A stretch of DNA of 26,562 nt from the NCBI GenBank assembly GCA_943913835.1, contig CALTZU010000031.1:1-26562 (forward strand), written 5' to 3'. Position numbers and translations under genes: made by a program. The notes below the pieces were generated by a model. It saw nothing but the letters and a program-made list of their open reading frames with translations. It was not told the origin of the DNA and did no database searches. The DNA comes from an uncultured Rheinheimera sp. Its GTDB lineage: Bacteria > Pseudomonadota > Gammaproteobacteria > Enterobacterales > Alteromonadaceae. This document shows, piece after piece, positions 1 through 8,572 of the stretch (positions are counted from its first letter, which is position 1; each line of letters opens with the position of its first letter).

Positions 1-49
1 TGGTCAAAGGTCGGCATTGGGGAGGCTTTAGAATAGGCTTTAAGCGGGT

Positions 50-796
50 TTGAACAACATACTGATAGTGACAGGTGGCAGCCGTGGTATAGGAGCTGCT
101 ACTGCAAAACTGGCGGCAGCTGAGGGATATCAGGTCTGCATTAATTATTTAACCAATCAACAGGCCGCTGATGCTGTGGTGGCAGAGATTCGCTCTTTAG
201 GCGGCACGGCTGTAGCTATGCAGGCCGACCTAGCTGTTGAAGCACAAATAGTGGCTTTATTTCAGCGTGTTGATAAGGAGTTGGGTGCTGTCACTGCATT
301 GGTGAATAACGCCGGCATTCTGGAAACTCAAAGCAGCTTACTGGATATGAATGAAGGGCGCTTACAGCGTGTCTTTGCTGCCAATGTGATTGGCCCTATG
401 TTATGTGCCCGCGAAGCTGTGAAGCGTATGTCGGTAAAACTAGGTGGCAAAGGTGGAGCCATTGTGAATGTTTCCTCAGCAGCCGCACGTTTAGGCGCAG
501 CTGGAGAATACATAGACTACGCAGCATCCAAAGGTGCATTGGATACATTTACTATTGGTTTATCCAAAGAAGTGGCCGATAAGGGCATTCGTGTTAATTC
601 TGTGAGACCAGGTTTTATCTATACGGATATTCACGCCAGCGGCGGCGAACCCGGTCGTGTCGATCGCATTAAAGACAGTATTCCGATGAAAAGAGGTGGT
701 CAGCCGGAAGAAGTTGCTCAAGCCATTTTATGGCTGTTATCTGAGCAAGCCTCTTATGCCACCGGTACTTTTATCGATTTGGCGGGTGGGCGGTAA
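50..796 (+). CDS. ygfF: YgfF-like short-chain dehydrogenase/reductase
   Basis: This is a classical SDR oxidoreductase of 248 aa, expected to be a cytoplasmic NAD(P)-dependent enzyme; its substrate is unknown. The cofactor motif TGGSRGIG lies at residues 8-15, NNAG at 86-89, the catalytic Ser at 142/143, and the YxxxK pair at Tyr157/Lys161. The C-terminal half, including a VRPGFIYT stretch and a GGEPGRVDR stretch, closely resembles E. coli YgfF as I remember it, so orthology is likely. The start is TTG: an in-frame stop at 41-43 leaves no upstream choice, and translation must begin here for the Rossmann strand to be complete. The Shine-Dalgarno is weak (GCGGGT just upstream). It appears monocistronic. 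Confidence 0.9.
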   Translation: MNNILIVTGGSRGIGAATAKLAAAEGYQVCINYLTNQQAADAVVAEIRSLGGTAVAMQADLAVEAQIVALFQRVDKELGAVTALVNNAGILETQSSLLDMNEGRLQRVFAANVIGPMLCAREAVKRMSVKLGGKGGAIVNVSSAAARLGAAGEYIDYAASKGALDTFTIGLSKEVADKGIRVNSVRPGFIYTDIHASGGEPGRVDRIKDSIPMKRGGQPEEVAQAILWLLSEQASYATGTFIDLAGGR

Positions 797-1029
797 CGTT
801 CTGTTTCTGGCTATGTATTTCAGTTATTTGGCAGTGCAGCAGAAATTTCATTGCTCTCATATTGCCGACAATCACCTATGGTTGTACCTTAGAAACTTAC
901 AACCACTGCAGTCGCTGATTCGACTTTTCCGCGTTGTATTCTAACAATGCAGTTTCAGTCGCTCCTGTCTCTGTATAACCCCAACTATAAGTGTTGCCGG
1001 CTTTGGTTCCGGCTGATTAAGGATGATCC

Positions 1030-1956
1030 ATGAAACATCTGCTCCTTGCCTTTTGTCTGTTTTTTACTTTGTCTGGTATTGCTGAAGAACAAAAACTGAC
1101 AGCCGAACAGGAAAAATACCTGGCTGAAGTTACTAAAGTCTGGGAGTCTCTGAACCACATGCAAGGCGAAATTCAGTTACCTGAAGCTGTTGCCAGTTTA
1201 AATGTGCCAGAGACTTTTTATTATTTGAGCCCTAAAGATGCCGAGACTGTATTGGTGGATATGTGGGGCAATCCTAAAGGTATGGGAAGCTCCACTTTAG
1301 GTATGTTGGTGCCTTCTGCTATCCCGCCTTTTTATGGTGACGCCTGGGCTGTGACCATTGAGTATGTTGAAGAAGGTTATGTATCGGATGCTGATGCCGA
1401 CGAAATCAACTACGACGAGTTGCTGGTGCAGATGAAGGAAGAAACTGAAGAGGCTAGCAAAACCAGAGTCAGTGAAGGTTATGACAGCCTGCAATTGGTT
1501 GGCTGGGCAGCTAAGCCTTTTTATGACAAAGAAGCTCGTAAGTTGCACTGGGCCAAGGAAATTAAGTTTGGCCGGGCGGAAGGTACTACGCTGAACTACA
1601 ACATTCGTGTGCTGGGCCGAAAAGGGGTATTGGTGCTGAATTTTATCGCCGACATGGATCAAAAAGCCATGATTGAGGAAAATATGGGCTCTGTACTGGC
1701 GTTGGCAGAATTTAACACTGGTGCACGTTACGAAGATTTTGACGCCGATGTGGATCAGGTGGCCGCTTATGGTCTGGGTGCTTTGGTTGCTGGTAAGGTC
1801 GCGATGAAAACAGGCCTGATTGCTGCGGCAATTTTGTTTCTGAAAAAGTTTGGTATGTATCTGATCATCGCATTCGGTGCTTTGGTCAGCAAAGTCTATA
1901 AACGCAAAAAAGCTAAACCAGAAACTCCAACCGAAGATACTGATGCTAAACCCTAG
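1030..1956 (+). CDS. DUF2167 family membrane-anchored protein
   Basis: A 308-aa protein with an N-terminal signal peptide (about residues 1-18, ending near GIAEE) and a hydrophobic segment at about 260-287, followed by a Lys-rich, then Pro/Thr/Asp-rich tail. Between them lies an acidic soluble domain with features I associate with DUF2167: a VEYVEEGYVSD segment, a LVGWAAKPFYD segment, a LNYNIRVLGRKG segment and a YEDFD segment before the membrane region. The family is described only as predicted membrane-anchored, and no function is assigned. AAGGA seven bases before the ATG supports the start. A small GCCGG/CCGGC hairpin (996-1013) sits just upstream of the ribosome-binding site and may be chance. 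Confidence 0.85.
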   Translation: MKHLLLAFCLFFTLSGIAEEQKLTAEQEKYLAEVTKVWESLNHMQGEIQLPEAVASLNVPETFYYLSPKDAETVLVDMWGNPKGMGSSTLGMLVPSAIPPFYGDAWAVTIEYVEEGYVSDADADEINYDELLVQMKEETEEASKTRVSEGYDSLQLVGWAAKPFYDKEARKLHWAKEIKFGRAEGTTLNYNIRVLGRKGVLVLNFIADMDQKAMIEENMGSVLALAEFNTGARYEDFDADVDQVAAYGLGALVAGKVAMKTGLIAAAILFLKKFGMYLIIAFGALVSKVYKRKKAKPETPTEDTDAKP

Positions 1957-1969
1957 TTTATTCCGAAAG

Positions 1970-1998
1970 GCTGCAAGAGGTTTTATACCTTTTGCAGC
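1970..1998. terminator. Hairpin between convergent genes
   Basis: An 11-bp stem (GCTGCAAGAGG with CCTTTTGCAGC, one G-U pair) closes a 7-nt loop. It lies 13 nt after the DUF2167 stop and 9 nt beyond the end of the opposing ABM gene. There is no long U-run on either side, so it is probably a 3'-end-protecting hairpin or a weak bidirectional terminator. Confidence 0.55.
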
Positions 1999-2007
1999 TT
2001 GATGAAC

Positions 2008-2298
2008 TTAAGCTATAAACCCAAGTCGTCTTAATGTCACATGCTCCAGCGCATCCTGTTGTTTGCAGTATTCACCAAAGTGACGCAAATGAGCTGTGTT
2101 GTTATGGTCTTCTAATGCTTGCTCAGTAACCCAGATCTCCTGCATCAAAAACAGTCCTTCGATTTTTTCATCGGCAAATAACTCATACTGCTGACAACCT
2201 TTTTCCTGTCTGGTCGGCCCCAGTATCTGTAACAAGGCTTGTTTTACTATCTCCGCTTTGCCTGGTTTGGCTTGAATTTCTGCCAATAAATACACCAT
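2008..2298 (-). CDS. ABM-domain (YgiN-like) quinol monooxygenase family protein
   Basis: A 96-aa single-domain protein of the antibiotic biosynthesis monooxygenase (dimeric alpha+beta barrel) fold. Visible family features are the first strand with AEIQAKPGK, the CQQYELF segment in the middle, MQEIWVTEQALEDHNNT before the second helix, and HLRHF. Members typically oxidise small aromatic or quinol compounds without metal or flavin, or act as reactive-species detoxifiers. The substrate here cannot be told. GGAG about nine bases before the ATG supports the start. It is encoded downstream of the GlxA-type regulator on the same strand with a 121-bp gap, so co-transcription is possible but unproven. 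Confidence 0.82.
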   Translation of the reverse strand: MVYLLAEIQAKPGKAEIVKQALLQILGPTRQEKGCQQYELFADEKIEGLFLMQEIWVTEQALEDHNNTAHLRHFGEYCKQQDALEHVTLRRLGFIA

Positions 2299-2419
2299 CT
2301 TAATGCTCCGTGATTACTGAAATTATGCCGCTTGTTTGCTCCTGCAGAATAGAAGTTATGATTCATCAGTAAAAGAGCTGATATCCCGAATCAGTTTCAA
2401 AAACTATTTGATAATCTGT

Positions 2420-3379
2420 CTAAGACAAATACACATTATCCTGCTGCAGCCGTGATAAATGTACAAAGGCTTTGGGCGACTGGCCGTAAGTGCGCAAAAA
2501 GGCCCGGCGCATCCGTTCTTCATCGCCAAAACCTGTCATGGTGGCAATACGGCTGATGGAGGAATGACCTTGTTCTATCAACAACTGCGCTGCTTCCAGC
2601 CTTAGTTTTTCTATAGCTTTGGCTGGTGCCATGCCGGTTTGGCTATGAAAAACTCTGCTGAAATGGCGCGGACTCCAGTGCACATGTTCAGCTAAATCTT
2701 CCACTGTTAAATCTTTTTGCAGGTTCTCTTTAGCAAATCTAAGCGCATCTCTTACCCGGTCTGAACTGGGTTCCAGTTCTGCCATAGCTGAAAATTGGGA
2801 CTGCCCGCCAGTACGTCTGTGATGCACCACCATCAGGCGCGCTATGCTTTTTGTCACTTCAGCGCCTAAGTCGGCCTCTACTAAAGCCAGGGCTAAGTCG
2901 ATACAGGCTGTTACGCCTGCTGATGTCCAAACCGCACCGTCTTTGACATAAATTTTATCTTCATCCACCTGTACTGCCGGATGTTGGTCTTTTAAATGCC
3001 GGCCCCAGGCCCAGTGGGTGGTGGCTCTTTTGCCATCCAATAAACCTGCATTGGCCAGTACAAAAGCTCCGGTGCAAATACTGGCAATGCGGGTAGTTCC
3101 AGAAGCCGCTTCGTTTAATTTTGCTTCTAAAGCCGGCATGGGGTTTGGGATAAGCAAAGCGCCAGCGATCATCAGGGTGTCGTAGCTGCCAAAGCCTATG
3201 GGCTGAGTCTCTATTACTACTCCGGTGGAGCTTCTGACTGCACCACCATTGACCGATAAAGACGCAAACTGGTAGTGGATTTTCTGCTGCATTGTATTGG
3301 CGAATTCAAAGACAGTCAGGGCGGCTAAGTCCAGGATCTGAAAATCATCATACACAATGAGCCCAATACGCTTATTCAT
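2420..3379 (-). CDS. GlxA family transcriptional regulator (DJ-1/PfpI-like domain + AraC HTH)
   Basis: A 319-aa regulator with two domains. Residues 4-190 form a DJ-1/PfpI class I glutamine amidotransferase-like fold that includes the nucleophile-elbow sequence SICTGAF (Cys102) and TTHW (His122). Residues about 212-312 form an AraC/XylS DNA-binding domain with two helix-turn-helix units (LTVEDLAEHVHWSPRHFSR and SISRIATMTGFGD). In this family the N-terminal domain normally senses a ligand rather than acting as an enzyme. AAGGA seven bases before the ATG sets the start. It is divergent from two SDR genes across a 215-bp gap, so it is the natural candidate regulator of them. That is inference; no operator is recognisable. 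Confidence 0.92.
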   Translation of the reverse strand: MNKRIGLIVYDDFQILDLAALTVFEFANTMQQKIHYQFASLSVNGGAVRSSTGVVIETQPIGFGSYDTLMIAGALLIPNPMPALEAKLNEAASGTTRIASICTGAFVLANAGLLDGKRATTHWAWGRHLKDQHPAVQVDEDKIYVKDGAVWTSAGVTACIDLALALVEADLGAEVTKSIARLMVVHHRRTGGQSQFSAMAELEPSSDRVRDALRFAKENLQKDLTVEDLAEHVHWSPRHFSRVFHSQTGMAPAKAIEKLRLEAAQLLIEQGHSSISRIATMTGFGDEERMRRAFLRTYGQSPKAFVHLSRLQQDNVYLS

Positions 3380-3594
3380 CTGATGTCCTTAAAGGTGGGT
3401 AATGTCTTTAATGGTCTGGTTCTGTGCTGGCCATTATTTATGCTTTATCAAGCCTTGTCTATATGCGTTATGCCAATTTTTATAATTTCGTGGATAGATT
3501 AATTTTGTCCTTAAATGCGTTTTTTGTGTCATTTATCTTATTTTTGGTTCTGCCAGAATAATCCTGTCTTCAACAAGAATCCAAGGAAAACAAC
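3380..3594. promoter_or_regulatory. Divergent promoter region between glxA-like regulator and SDR pair
   Basis: This 215-bp, AT-rich stretch separates two divergent transcription units and must hold both promoters. The densest AT region is about 3470-3545. I see no clear palindromic operator and no convincing -35/-10 pair, so only the position supports the call. Confidence 0.4.
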
Positions 3595-4380
3595 ATGAAC
3601 ACTAAAACTGCTTTGATTACTGGCGCTTCATCAGGCATAGGTGCTGTATATGCGGATCGTTTAGCCCGTCGTGGTTATGACCTGATCCTGGTGGCGCGTA
3701 ATAAAGATCGTCTGGAGGCTGTGGCAAGCTCCATACGCAGTACAACAGGTCGCACTGTGCAACTGATCCAAGCTGATTTAGCGAACCCTGCAGAATCAGC
3801 TGTGGTGGAAGCTTTGTTGGCTCAGGGTGGTATTGATGTGCTGGTCAATAACGCAGGTTTTGGTGCTGTAGCGCCTTTACTGCAAAGCGATATCAAAGAC
3901 ATGCTTAGCATGATTGATATCAATGTCACTGCCTTAACCCGCCTGACTTACGCTGCAGTGCCAGCCTTTGTCAAACAAGGCAGCGGCACCCTAATTAATA
4001 TTGCTTCTATTGTCGCTGTAGGGCCGGAAATTCTGAATGGTGTGTATGGCGCAACCAAAGCCTATGTACTGGCGCTGACTCAGTCACTGCAGCATGAGCT
4101 TTCCTCGCAGGGCATTCGAATTCAGGCGGTGTTGCCTGGTGCGACAGCCACAGATTTTTGGGGTGTTGCTGGGCTGCCGCATGAGCATTTACCTACTGAA
4201 ATAGTCATGAGCACCGCAGATATGGTAGACGCGGCCTTGGCAGGTCTGGATGCAGGTGAAGTCATCACTATTCCGCCATTACAGGACGGTACTGAATGGG
4301 ATGCCTATGAGGCTGCCCGCAAAGAGTTGTCACAGCGTTTTGGTCATACCAAACCTGGCCCACGTTATCTGACTAAATAA
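3595..4380 (+). CDS. SDR family oxidoreductase (DltE/YdfG-like)
   Basis: A 261-aa classical short-chain dehydrogenase. TGASSGIG lies at residues 9-16, an Arg at 35 (VARN) suggests NADP preference, NNAG is at 85-88, the catalytic Ser is 138, and Tyr151/Lys155 sit in YGATK. The tail after residue 200 is longer than in minimal SDRs and ends with PGPRYLTK. The substrate is not predictable. AAGGA about nine bases before the ATG supports the start. It is the first gene of a probable two-gene operon with the next SDR (44-nt gap) and is divergent from the GlxA-type regulator. Confidence 0.9.
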   Translation: MNTKTALITGASSGIGAVYADRLARRGYDLILVARNKDRLEAVASSIRSTTGRTVQLIQADLANPAESAVVEALLAQGGIDVLVNNAGFGAVAPLLQSDIKDMLSMIDINVTALTRLTYAAVPAFVKQGSGTLINIASIVAVGPEILNGVYGATKAYVLALTQSLQHELSSQGIRIQAVLPGATATDFWGVAGLPHEHLPTEIVMSTADMVDAALAGLDAGEVITIPPLQDGTEWDAYEAARKELSQRFGHTKPGPRYLTK

Positions 4381-4424
4381 TTGGTTTACCAAAAGCTTAG
4401 CAAATATATAAAGAGAATTAGATT

Positions 4425-5189
4425 ATGAAAATGATCGGAAACACCATTTTTATCACAGGCGGAACTTCAGGTATTGGTCGCGCTATGGCTGAAGAATTCC
4501 ATAAACAAGGCAATCAGGTAATTATCAGCGGCCGTCGCAAAGCCTTATTGGATGAAGTGACACAAGCAAATCCTGGAATGTATGGTCTGGAGCTGGATAT
4601 TCAAAATCCAGAGCAAATCAAGGCTGTGGCGGAACGGCTGATCGCGAAGTTTCCTAAATTAAACGTGCTGTTTAACAATGCCGGTATTATGCCTTTTGAT
4701 GATGCTGCAGGTGAGTTGGATGAAGAAAGTGCACTGGCAACCATCAACACTAATTTGCTTGGACCAGTGCGGATGACAGCGGCTTTGTTGCCTCATCTGA
4801 AGCAACAACAGGATGCTGTTGTGATCCACAACTCTTCAGTGCTGGCGTTTTTGCCTCTGGCAACCAATGCGCTCTATTCAGCCACTAAAGCAGCTATTCA
4901 CTCTTATGCGATGTCACAACGTTTTGCCTTACGTCATTCAGGCGTGCGAGTACTGGAGGTCGCTCCACCTTGGGTAGACACTGATTTGATCCACAAAAGT
5001 GGTGACCCGCGCGCTATGCCGCTGGATCTGTTTGTCAGTGAAACCATGCGTATTCTGGCTACAAATCGGGACGAAGTTTATGTGGACGCAATACAAGCAC
5101 TGCGTGACAACCCTGGCTCAGGCGAACATGCGTTATTTAATGCCTTTAACGAATCCATAGCTGAAAACCCAATTCCGGTTGGGCATTGA
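4425..5189 (+). CDS. SDR family oxidoreductase (DltE-like)
   Basis: A 254-aa classical short-chain dehydrogenase. TGGTSGIG lies at residues 11-18, SGRR at 35-38 suggests NADP binding, NNAG is at 84-87, and the catalytic residues are Ser138, Tyr151 and Lys155. The sequence resembles the DltE-type oxidoreductases that prefix the Rossmann strand with a short MKMIGNT-like leader. A purine-rich AAAGAGAA stretch precedes the ATG by about nine bases. It is distinct from the upstream SDR rather than a recent duplicate, because the sequences differ outside the motifs. The two enzymes may act in the same pathway. A strong hairpin follows the stop. Confidence 0.9.
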   Translation: MKMIGNTIFITGGTSGIGRAMAEEFHKQGNQVIISGRRKALLDEVTQANPGMYGLELDIQNPEQIKAVAERLIAKFPKLNVLFNNAGIMPFDDAAGELDEESALATINTNLLGPVRMTAALLPHLKQQQDAVVIHNSSVLAFLPLATNALYSATKAAIHSYAMSQRFALRHSGVRVLEVAPPWVDTDLIHKSGDPRAMPLDLFVSETMRILATNRDEVYVDAIQALRDNPGSGEHALFNAFNESIAENPIPVGH

Positions 5190-5198
5190 TATCCGATG

Positions 5199-5233
5199 CC
5201 TTTTAGCCACAGCAAAAAACTGTGGCTAAAAGG
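5199..5233. terminator. Perfect 14-bp hairpin between convergent genes
   Basis: CCTTTTAGCCACAG and CTGTGGCTAAAAGG pair without mismatch around a 7-nt A-rich loop (5213-5219). It starts ten bases after the SDR stop and ends three bases before the opposing lipoprotein gene's stop. No classic U-run follows the stem, but position and strength indicate a shared bidirectional transcript end. Confidence 0.75.
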
Positions 5234-5235
5234 TG

Positions 5236-5781
5236 TTAGACCTTTTTGACCGGCATTCTGGCCGCATCAAATAATGGAATATAACCTTGTTGTTCAGACA
5301 ATTGGATATCTATCCACAACCACATTTCATCTTTGATCTCTGTTTTCTCTTTTACGTCGAACTTTGTTTCTACACTAAAACTCATGTCGCCTGAAAGGCC
5401 TGTAGTTTTAAATTGATCCTGCAGTTTTTTTAATGCGTCTATACCTGTCTGATCGATTTTAAACTGATAGGTAGTGACCTCCATATCTGCACTAAACAAA
5501 CCTGTAGCACGTTTTTCTGTCACCTGAGTCACCAGCTCTAAGCCAAAAGCGGCTTCAGTGCTTCTGTTGACATTGCTTGGCTGAACACTCAGCTGCAGTT
5601 TGGTTGAATCAGGCTCCAGAGTATAATCATGGCCAACACTAACTTTCACCAGCATCTGATTTGGGTCCAGTGTGGTCAGGGTATTTTCATCAAACTGGCT
5701 GAATGTGGCCATAGTGCTAAAAGGGATGGAGGCACAACCAGAAAACAGCAACAGAGCAGATAACAGCACGACAAAACGCAT
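5236..5781 (-). CDS. Small predicted lipoprotein
   Basis: A 181-aa predicted lipoprotein of unknown family. It begins MRF, has a hydrophobic core, and reaches a lipobox-like LFSGC with Cys16 as the lipidation site; Phe at -3 is less usual than Leu. The rest is polar and beta-rich, with repeated Thr-Glu-Lys stretches and no recognisable catalytic motif. I chose the ATG at 5781 over a GTG at 5823: AAGGA lies eight bases before the former, and the signal sequence then begins directly. It converges on the second SDR gene, separated by the perfect hairpin. The cell location (inner or outer membrane) cannot be settled. Confidence 0.75.
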   Translation of the reverse strand: MRFVVLLSALLLFSGCASIPFSTMATFSQFDENTLTTLDPNQMLVKVSVGHDYTLEPDSTKLQLSVQPSNVNRSTEAAFGLELVTQVTEKRATGLFSADMEVTTYQFKIDQTGIDALKKLQDQFKTTGLSGDMSFSVETKFDVKEKTEIKDEMWLWIDIQLSEQQGYIPLFDAARMPVKKV

Positions 5782-6121
5782 AACAGTTTTCCTTAACGAC
5801 AAAGAGTAACTTCCTTTTGTCACTATAACCTGACCAAGAGTCTGAATTCACGCTATTTTTCTTTTTTGGGGGCAGGTAAGTTAACCTGGCAAATTATACT
5901 GAGCATTGTGCCCAGTTGTACTTGTGAAAGACGAAAGCCTTAGCGGGTCTAGACCTGTGAACACTCCAGATACTGGCTAAAGGTCTTGCCTATCTGCAGC
6001 AGGCTGTCACTGTGCTCCCCCTTAGCTCGTTCCATTCCAACAGCATTTTAACTCACCCACAAGAAGATCCTGCCAATTTATGCTACTTTGCCTGCGGTTG
6101 TTATTTTGAAAAGATTTCACT
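5782..6121. other. Intergenic region upstream of two divergent exported-protein genes
   Basis: About 340 bp without a supportable gene; it should contain the promoters of the lipoprotein (minus) and the oxidase (plus). It holds a T/G-rich run (about 5855-5872), a 10-bp palindrome GGTCTAGACC (5945-5954), and a small CAGGT/ACCTG inverted repeat near 5874-5890. None is a recognised regulatory site. Confidence 0.3.
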
Positions 6122-7633
6122 TTGGACAGACGTCATTTTTTAACTTTAAGTAGCACTGTAGCTTTAGCCACTCTGGCAGGTTGCCAGTTTAGTCCGGCCA
6201 AGGCATTACCTGAAGCCGCGGACTGGCAGTTGCTAAAAGCTGATTTTTCCGGTCAGTTATTGTTCCCCGCAGATGCTGGTTTTAGCCGGTTTTATAAAGC
6301 GGCCAACTCCAGATACGATAACATTATTCCTGCTGTGATAGCCCGTTGTGTTAACACTTCCGATGTACAGCATATTTTAGCTTTTGCCCGTAGGTTTCAA
6401 TTGCCGATCACGGGGCGCAGTGGGGGTCATAACTATGCTGGTTATTCCAGCACCAAAGGCATTTTGCTGGATCTGGCTTTAATGGCAGATATTCAGCTGG
6501 AGCCGGAAGATGATACTGCCTGGATAGGAGCTGGCGCTAAGCTGGGCGATATTTATGATCAGTTAAGTCAAAAAGGCCGTTCCATTCCGGGGGGGAGCTG
6601 TGTTGGTGTAGGTATTGCCGGTTTAACTCAGGGCGGGGGTTTTGGTATTGCTGACCGTTTGTATGGACTAACCTGCGACGCCTTGCTGGAAGCTGAAGTT
6701 GTAACAGTAGATGGTGAAGTTTTGCGTTGTAATGAGCAGCAAAATTCGGATTTATTCTGGGGGTTAAGAGGGGGAGGTGGTGGTCAGTTTGGCATAGTCA
6801 CCCGCTTTAAATTCCAGACTTTTGCAACCAGTGATATTTTGAGTTGTCATGCTTATTTTACCTTAAAAGACGCTCTGCCTGTGCTGAACTTATGGCAACA
6901 CTGGAGCCTTCAGTTGCCTGAGGCTTTATGGTCTCAGGCTGCTATCTGGTGGAGTGGTCAGCAAGGCCATGAGCCCCAGTTGCAAATAAGGGTAATCAGT
7001 ATAGGCCAGATAAAACTGTTGCAGCAGCAATGGGTGAACTGGTTGAGACGATTGCCGGTACAACCTGTAGAGCAGGATGTTGTGCTGCATAATTACCGCG
7101 AATATATGCTGACAGATTGTGCTGGTTTGGAAATGCCAGAGTGCAAATTGCCGCATCAGTCAGAGCAGGCCAAACTAAAACGTGTGGCTATGGCGGGTAG
7201 TTCCGACTTTTTTATTCAGCCGATTAGCAGAGCTGGTTTAGAGGCATTGTTGGGGCAAGTGCAGCATCGCCAGCAACAAGGTTTGTCGGGGGGGATTTTA
7301 TTAACCCTGATGGGAGGTGCGATCAGCTCAGTGTCTGCCGATCACACTGCTTTTGCCCACAGAGATGCGCTTTTTAGTGCCCAGTATCTGGTTAGTCGGC
7401 CTGTTGGTAGTCCAGAGGCTGAACTCAAGCGCGCTGGTTTTTGGGTAAACCAGATGCGAACTGTGATGCAACCCTATAGTACAGGGGGAGCTTATTTAAA
7501 TTACACAGACGCTTTGATTAAAAACTGGTCTGCGGCTTATTATGGTGCTCATTACGCCAAACTGCAGCAGTTGAAACGCCGTTACGACCCGGAACAGTTG
7601 TTGAGGTTTAGCCAGGGAATTCAACCCGCTTAA
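6122..7633 (+). CDS. Tat-exported lipoprotein FAD-linked oxidase (berberine-bridge type)
   Basis: A 503-aa flavin oxidase of the PCMH/FAD_binding_4 plus BBE family. The N-terminus carries RRHFL (twin-arginine signal) and LAGC with Cys21 as lipidation site, so the mature enzyme should be a folded, membrane-anchored periplasmic protein. GRSGGHNYAGYS places His103 at the usual 8-alpha-histidyl FAD position. GGSCVGVG places Cys159 where bicovalent members attach the 6-cysteinyl bond, so bicovalent FAD is plausible. The BBE tail has YLNYTD and a closing RYDPEQLLRF. Family members oxidise sugars or alcohols using O2 or other acceptors. The start is TTG: an in-frame stop at 6107 rules out any start further upstream. 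The following lactonase gene begins 19 nt after its stop. Confidence 0.88.
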   Translation: MDRRHFLTLSSTVALATLAGCQFSPAKALPEAADWQLLKADFSGQLLFPADAGFSRFYKAANSRYDNIIPAVIARCVNTSDVQHILAFARRFQLPITGRSGGHNYAGYSSTKGILLDLALMADIQLEPEDDTAWIGAGAKLGDIYDQLSQKGRSIPGGSCVGVGIAGLTQGGGFGIADRLYGLTCDALLEAEVVTVDGEVLRCNEQQNSDLFWGLRGGGGGQFGIVTRFKFQTFATSDILSCHAYFTLKDALPVLNLWQHWSLQLPEALWSQAAIWWSGQQGHEPQLQIRVISIGQIKLLQQQWVNWLRRLPVQPVEQDVVLHNYREYMLTDCAGLEMPECKLPHQSEQAKLKRVAMAGSSDFFIQPISRAGLEALLGQVQHRQQQGLSGGILLTLMGGAISSVSADHTAFAHRDALFSAQYLVSRPVGSPEAELKRAGFWVNQMRTVMQPYSTGGAYLNYTDALIKNWSAAYYGAHYAKLQQLKRRYDPEQLLRFSQGIQPA

Positions 7634-7652
7634 ACAGCACAGGATAAAAGGA

Positions 7653-8507
7653 ATGAAGCGCAAATCACTGATTTTATTGTTATCTATTTCCTGCTTGACC
7701 GCTCAGGCTACAACACAGGTTGACAGTGTTGACTTTGTGCCGGACGGCGTCTTTCATGCCACTATTGAAGGCCCGGCGACAGACAAAGACGGCAATTTAT
7801 ATGCAGTGAATTATGGGGTCGAAGGCACTATTGGCAAAGTCAGTCCACAAGGTGAGCTGAGTTTAGCCCTGACTTTACCCAAAGGCAGTATTGGCAATGG
7901 TATTCGGTTTGATCAAAAAGGCCTGATGTATATAGCCGATTATACCGGCCACAATATCTGGCGTTATGACGGTAAACAGCTTCAGCTGCACGCGCATCAA
8001 CCCTTGATGTTTCAACCCAACGATTTAACCATAGCTTCTAGTGGTGTTATTTTTGCCAGCGACCCGGATTGGAAAAACAGTAAAGGCCAGCTTTGGCGTA
8101 TCGAACCTGATGGTAGCTCCAGTCAGGTCGAAAAGGACATGGGAACCACCAATGGAGTGGAAATAAGCCCGGATCAAAGCCGCTTGTATGTGAATGAAAG
8201 TGCACAGCGCAGAGTTTGGGTCTATGACCTGGATGATCAACTGAATGCCAGTAACAAAAGACTGTTGATCCAATTCCCGGATTTTGGTTTAGACGGTATG
8301 CGCACAGACGCCAAAGGGAACTTATACATAGCCCGCTACGGCAAGGGTGTGGTTGCCAAAGTTAGCCCTGAAGGCAAGCTGTTGCAAGAATACAAGTTAA
8401 AAGGCGAGTTTCCAACCAATGTCACTTTTTCGCAAAAAGACCCGACATTGCTTTATGTCACCATGCAAAAACGTGGCGCTATTGAGCTGATTAAGTTGTC
8501 GCAGTAG
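7653..8507 (+). CDS. Secreted SMP-30/gluconolactonase-like beta-propeller protein
   Basis: A 284-aa protein with a signal peptide (residues 1-19, cleavage near AQA/TT) followed by a six-bladed propeller of the SMP-30/gluconolactonase/LRE family. Three expected divalent-metal ligands can be placed: Glu39 in IEGPATD, Asn167 in TTNGVEISPD and Asp214 in LDGMRTDAKGN. QPND supplies the further Asn used for substrate binding in SMP-30. It probably hydrolyses a lactone in the periplasm. It lies 19 nt downstream of the Tat oxidase gene, so the two are probably one operon in which the oxidase makes the lactone this protein opens. AGGAT nine bases before the ATG supports the start. A strong terminator follows. 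Confidence 0.85.
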   Translation: MKRKSLILLLSISCLTAQATTQVDSVDFVPDGVFHATIEGPATDKDGNLYAVNYGVEGTIGKVSPQGELSLALTLPKGSIGNGIRFDQKGLMYIADYTGHNIWRYDGKQLQLHAHQPLMFQPNDLTIASSGVIFASDPDWKNSKGQLWRIEPDGSSSQVEKDMGTTNGVEISPDQSRLYVNESAQRRVWVYDLDDQLNASNKRLLIQFPDFGLDGMRTDAKGNLYIARYGKGVVAKVSPEGKLLQEYKLKGEFPTNVTFSQKDPTLLYVTMQKRGAIELIKLSQ

Positions 8508-8531
8508 GCTCTTATTTAGTTTTAAAACGCA

Positions 8532-8555
8532 AAAAGCTGCTTATTAGCAGCTTTT
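8532..8555. terminator. Bidirectional intrinsic terminator
   Basis: AAAAGCTGCT and AGCAGCTTTT form a perfect 10-bp stem with a 4-nt loop. The A-rich 5' arm and T-rich 3' arm give a U-tract on both strands. It sits between the lactonase stop and the end of the opposing small gene, so it serves both. Confidence 0.88.
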
Positions 8556-8572
8556 GTCACAAGGTTCAGTGC

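Noticed and set aside
3595..5189. Tandem SDR genes as a recent duplication
   Set aside because: They share only the family motifs. The rest of the sequences differ too much, including their C-terminal tails.
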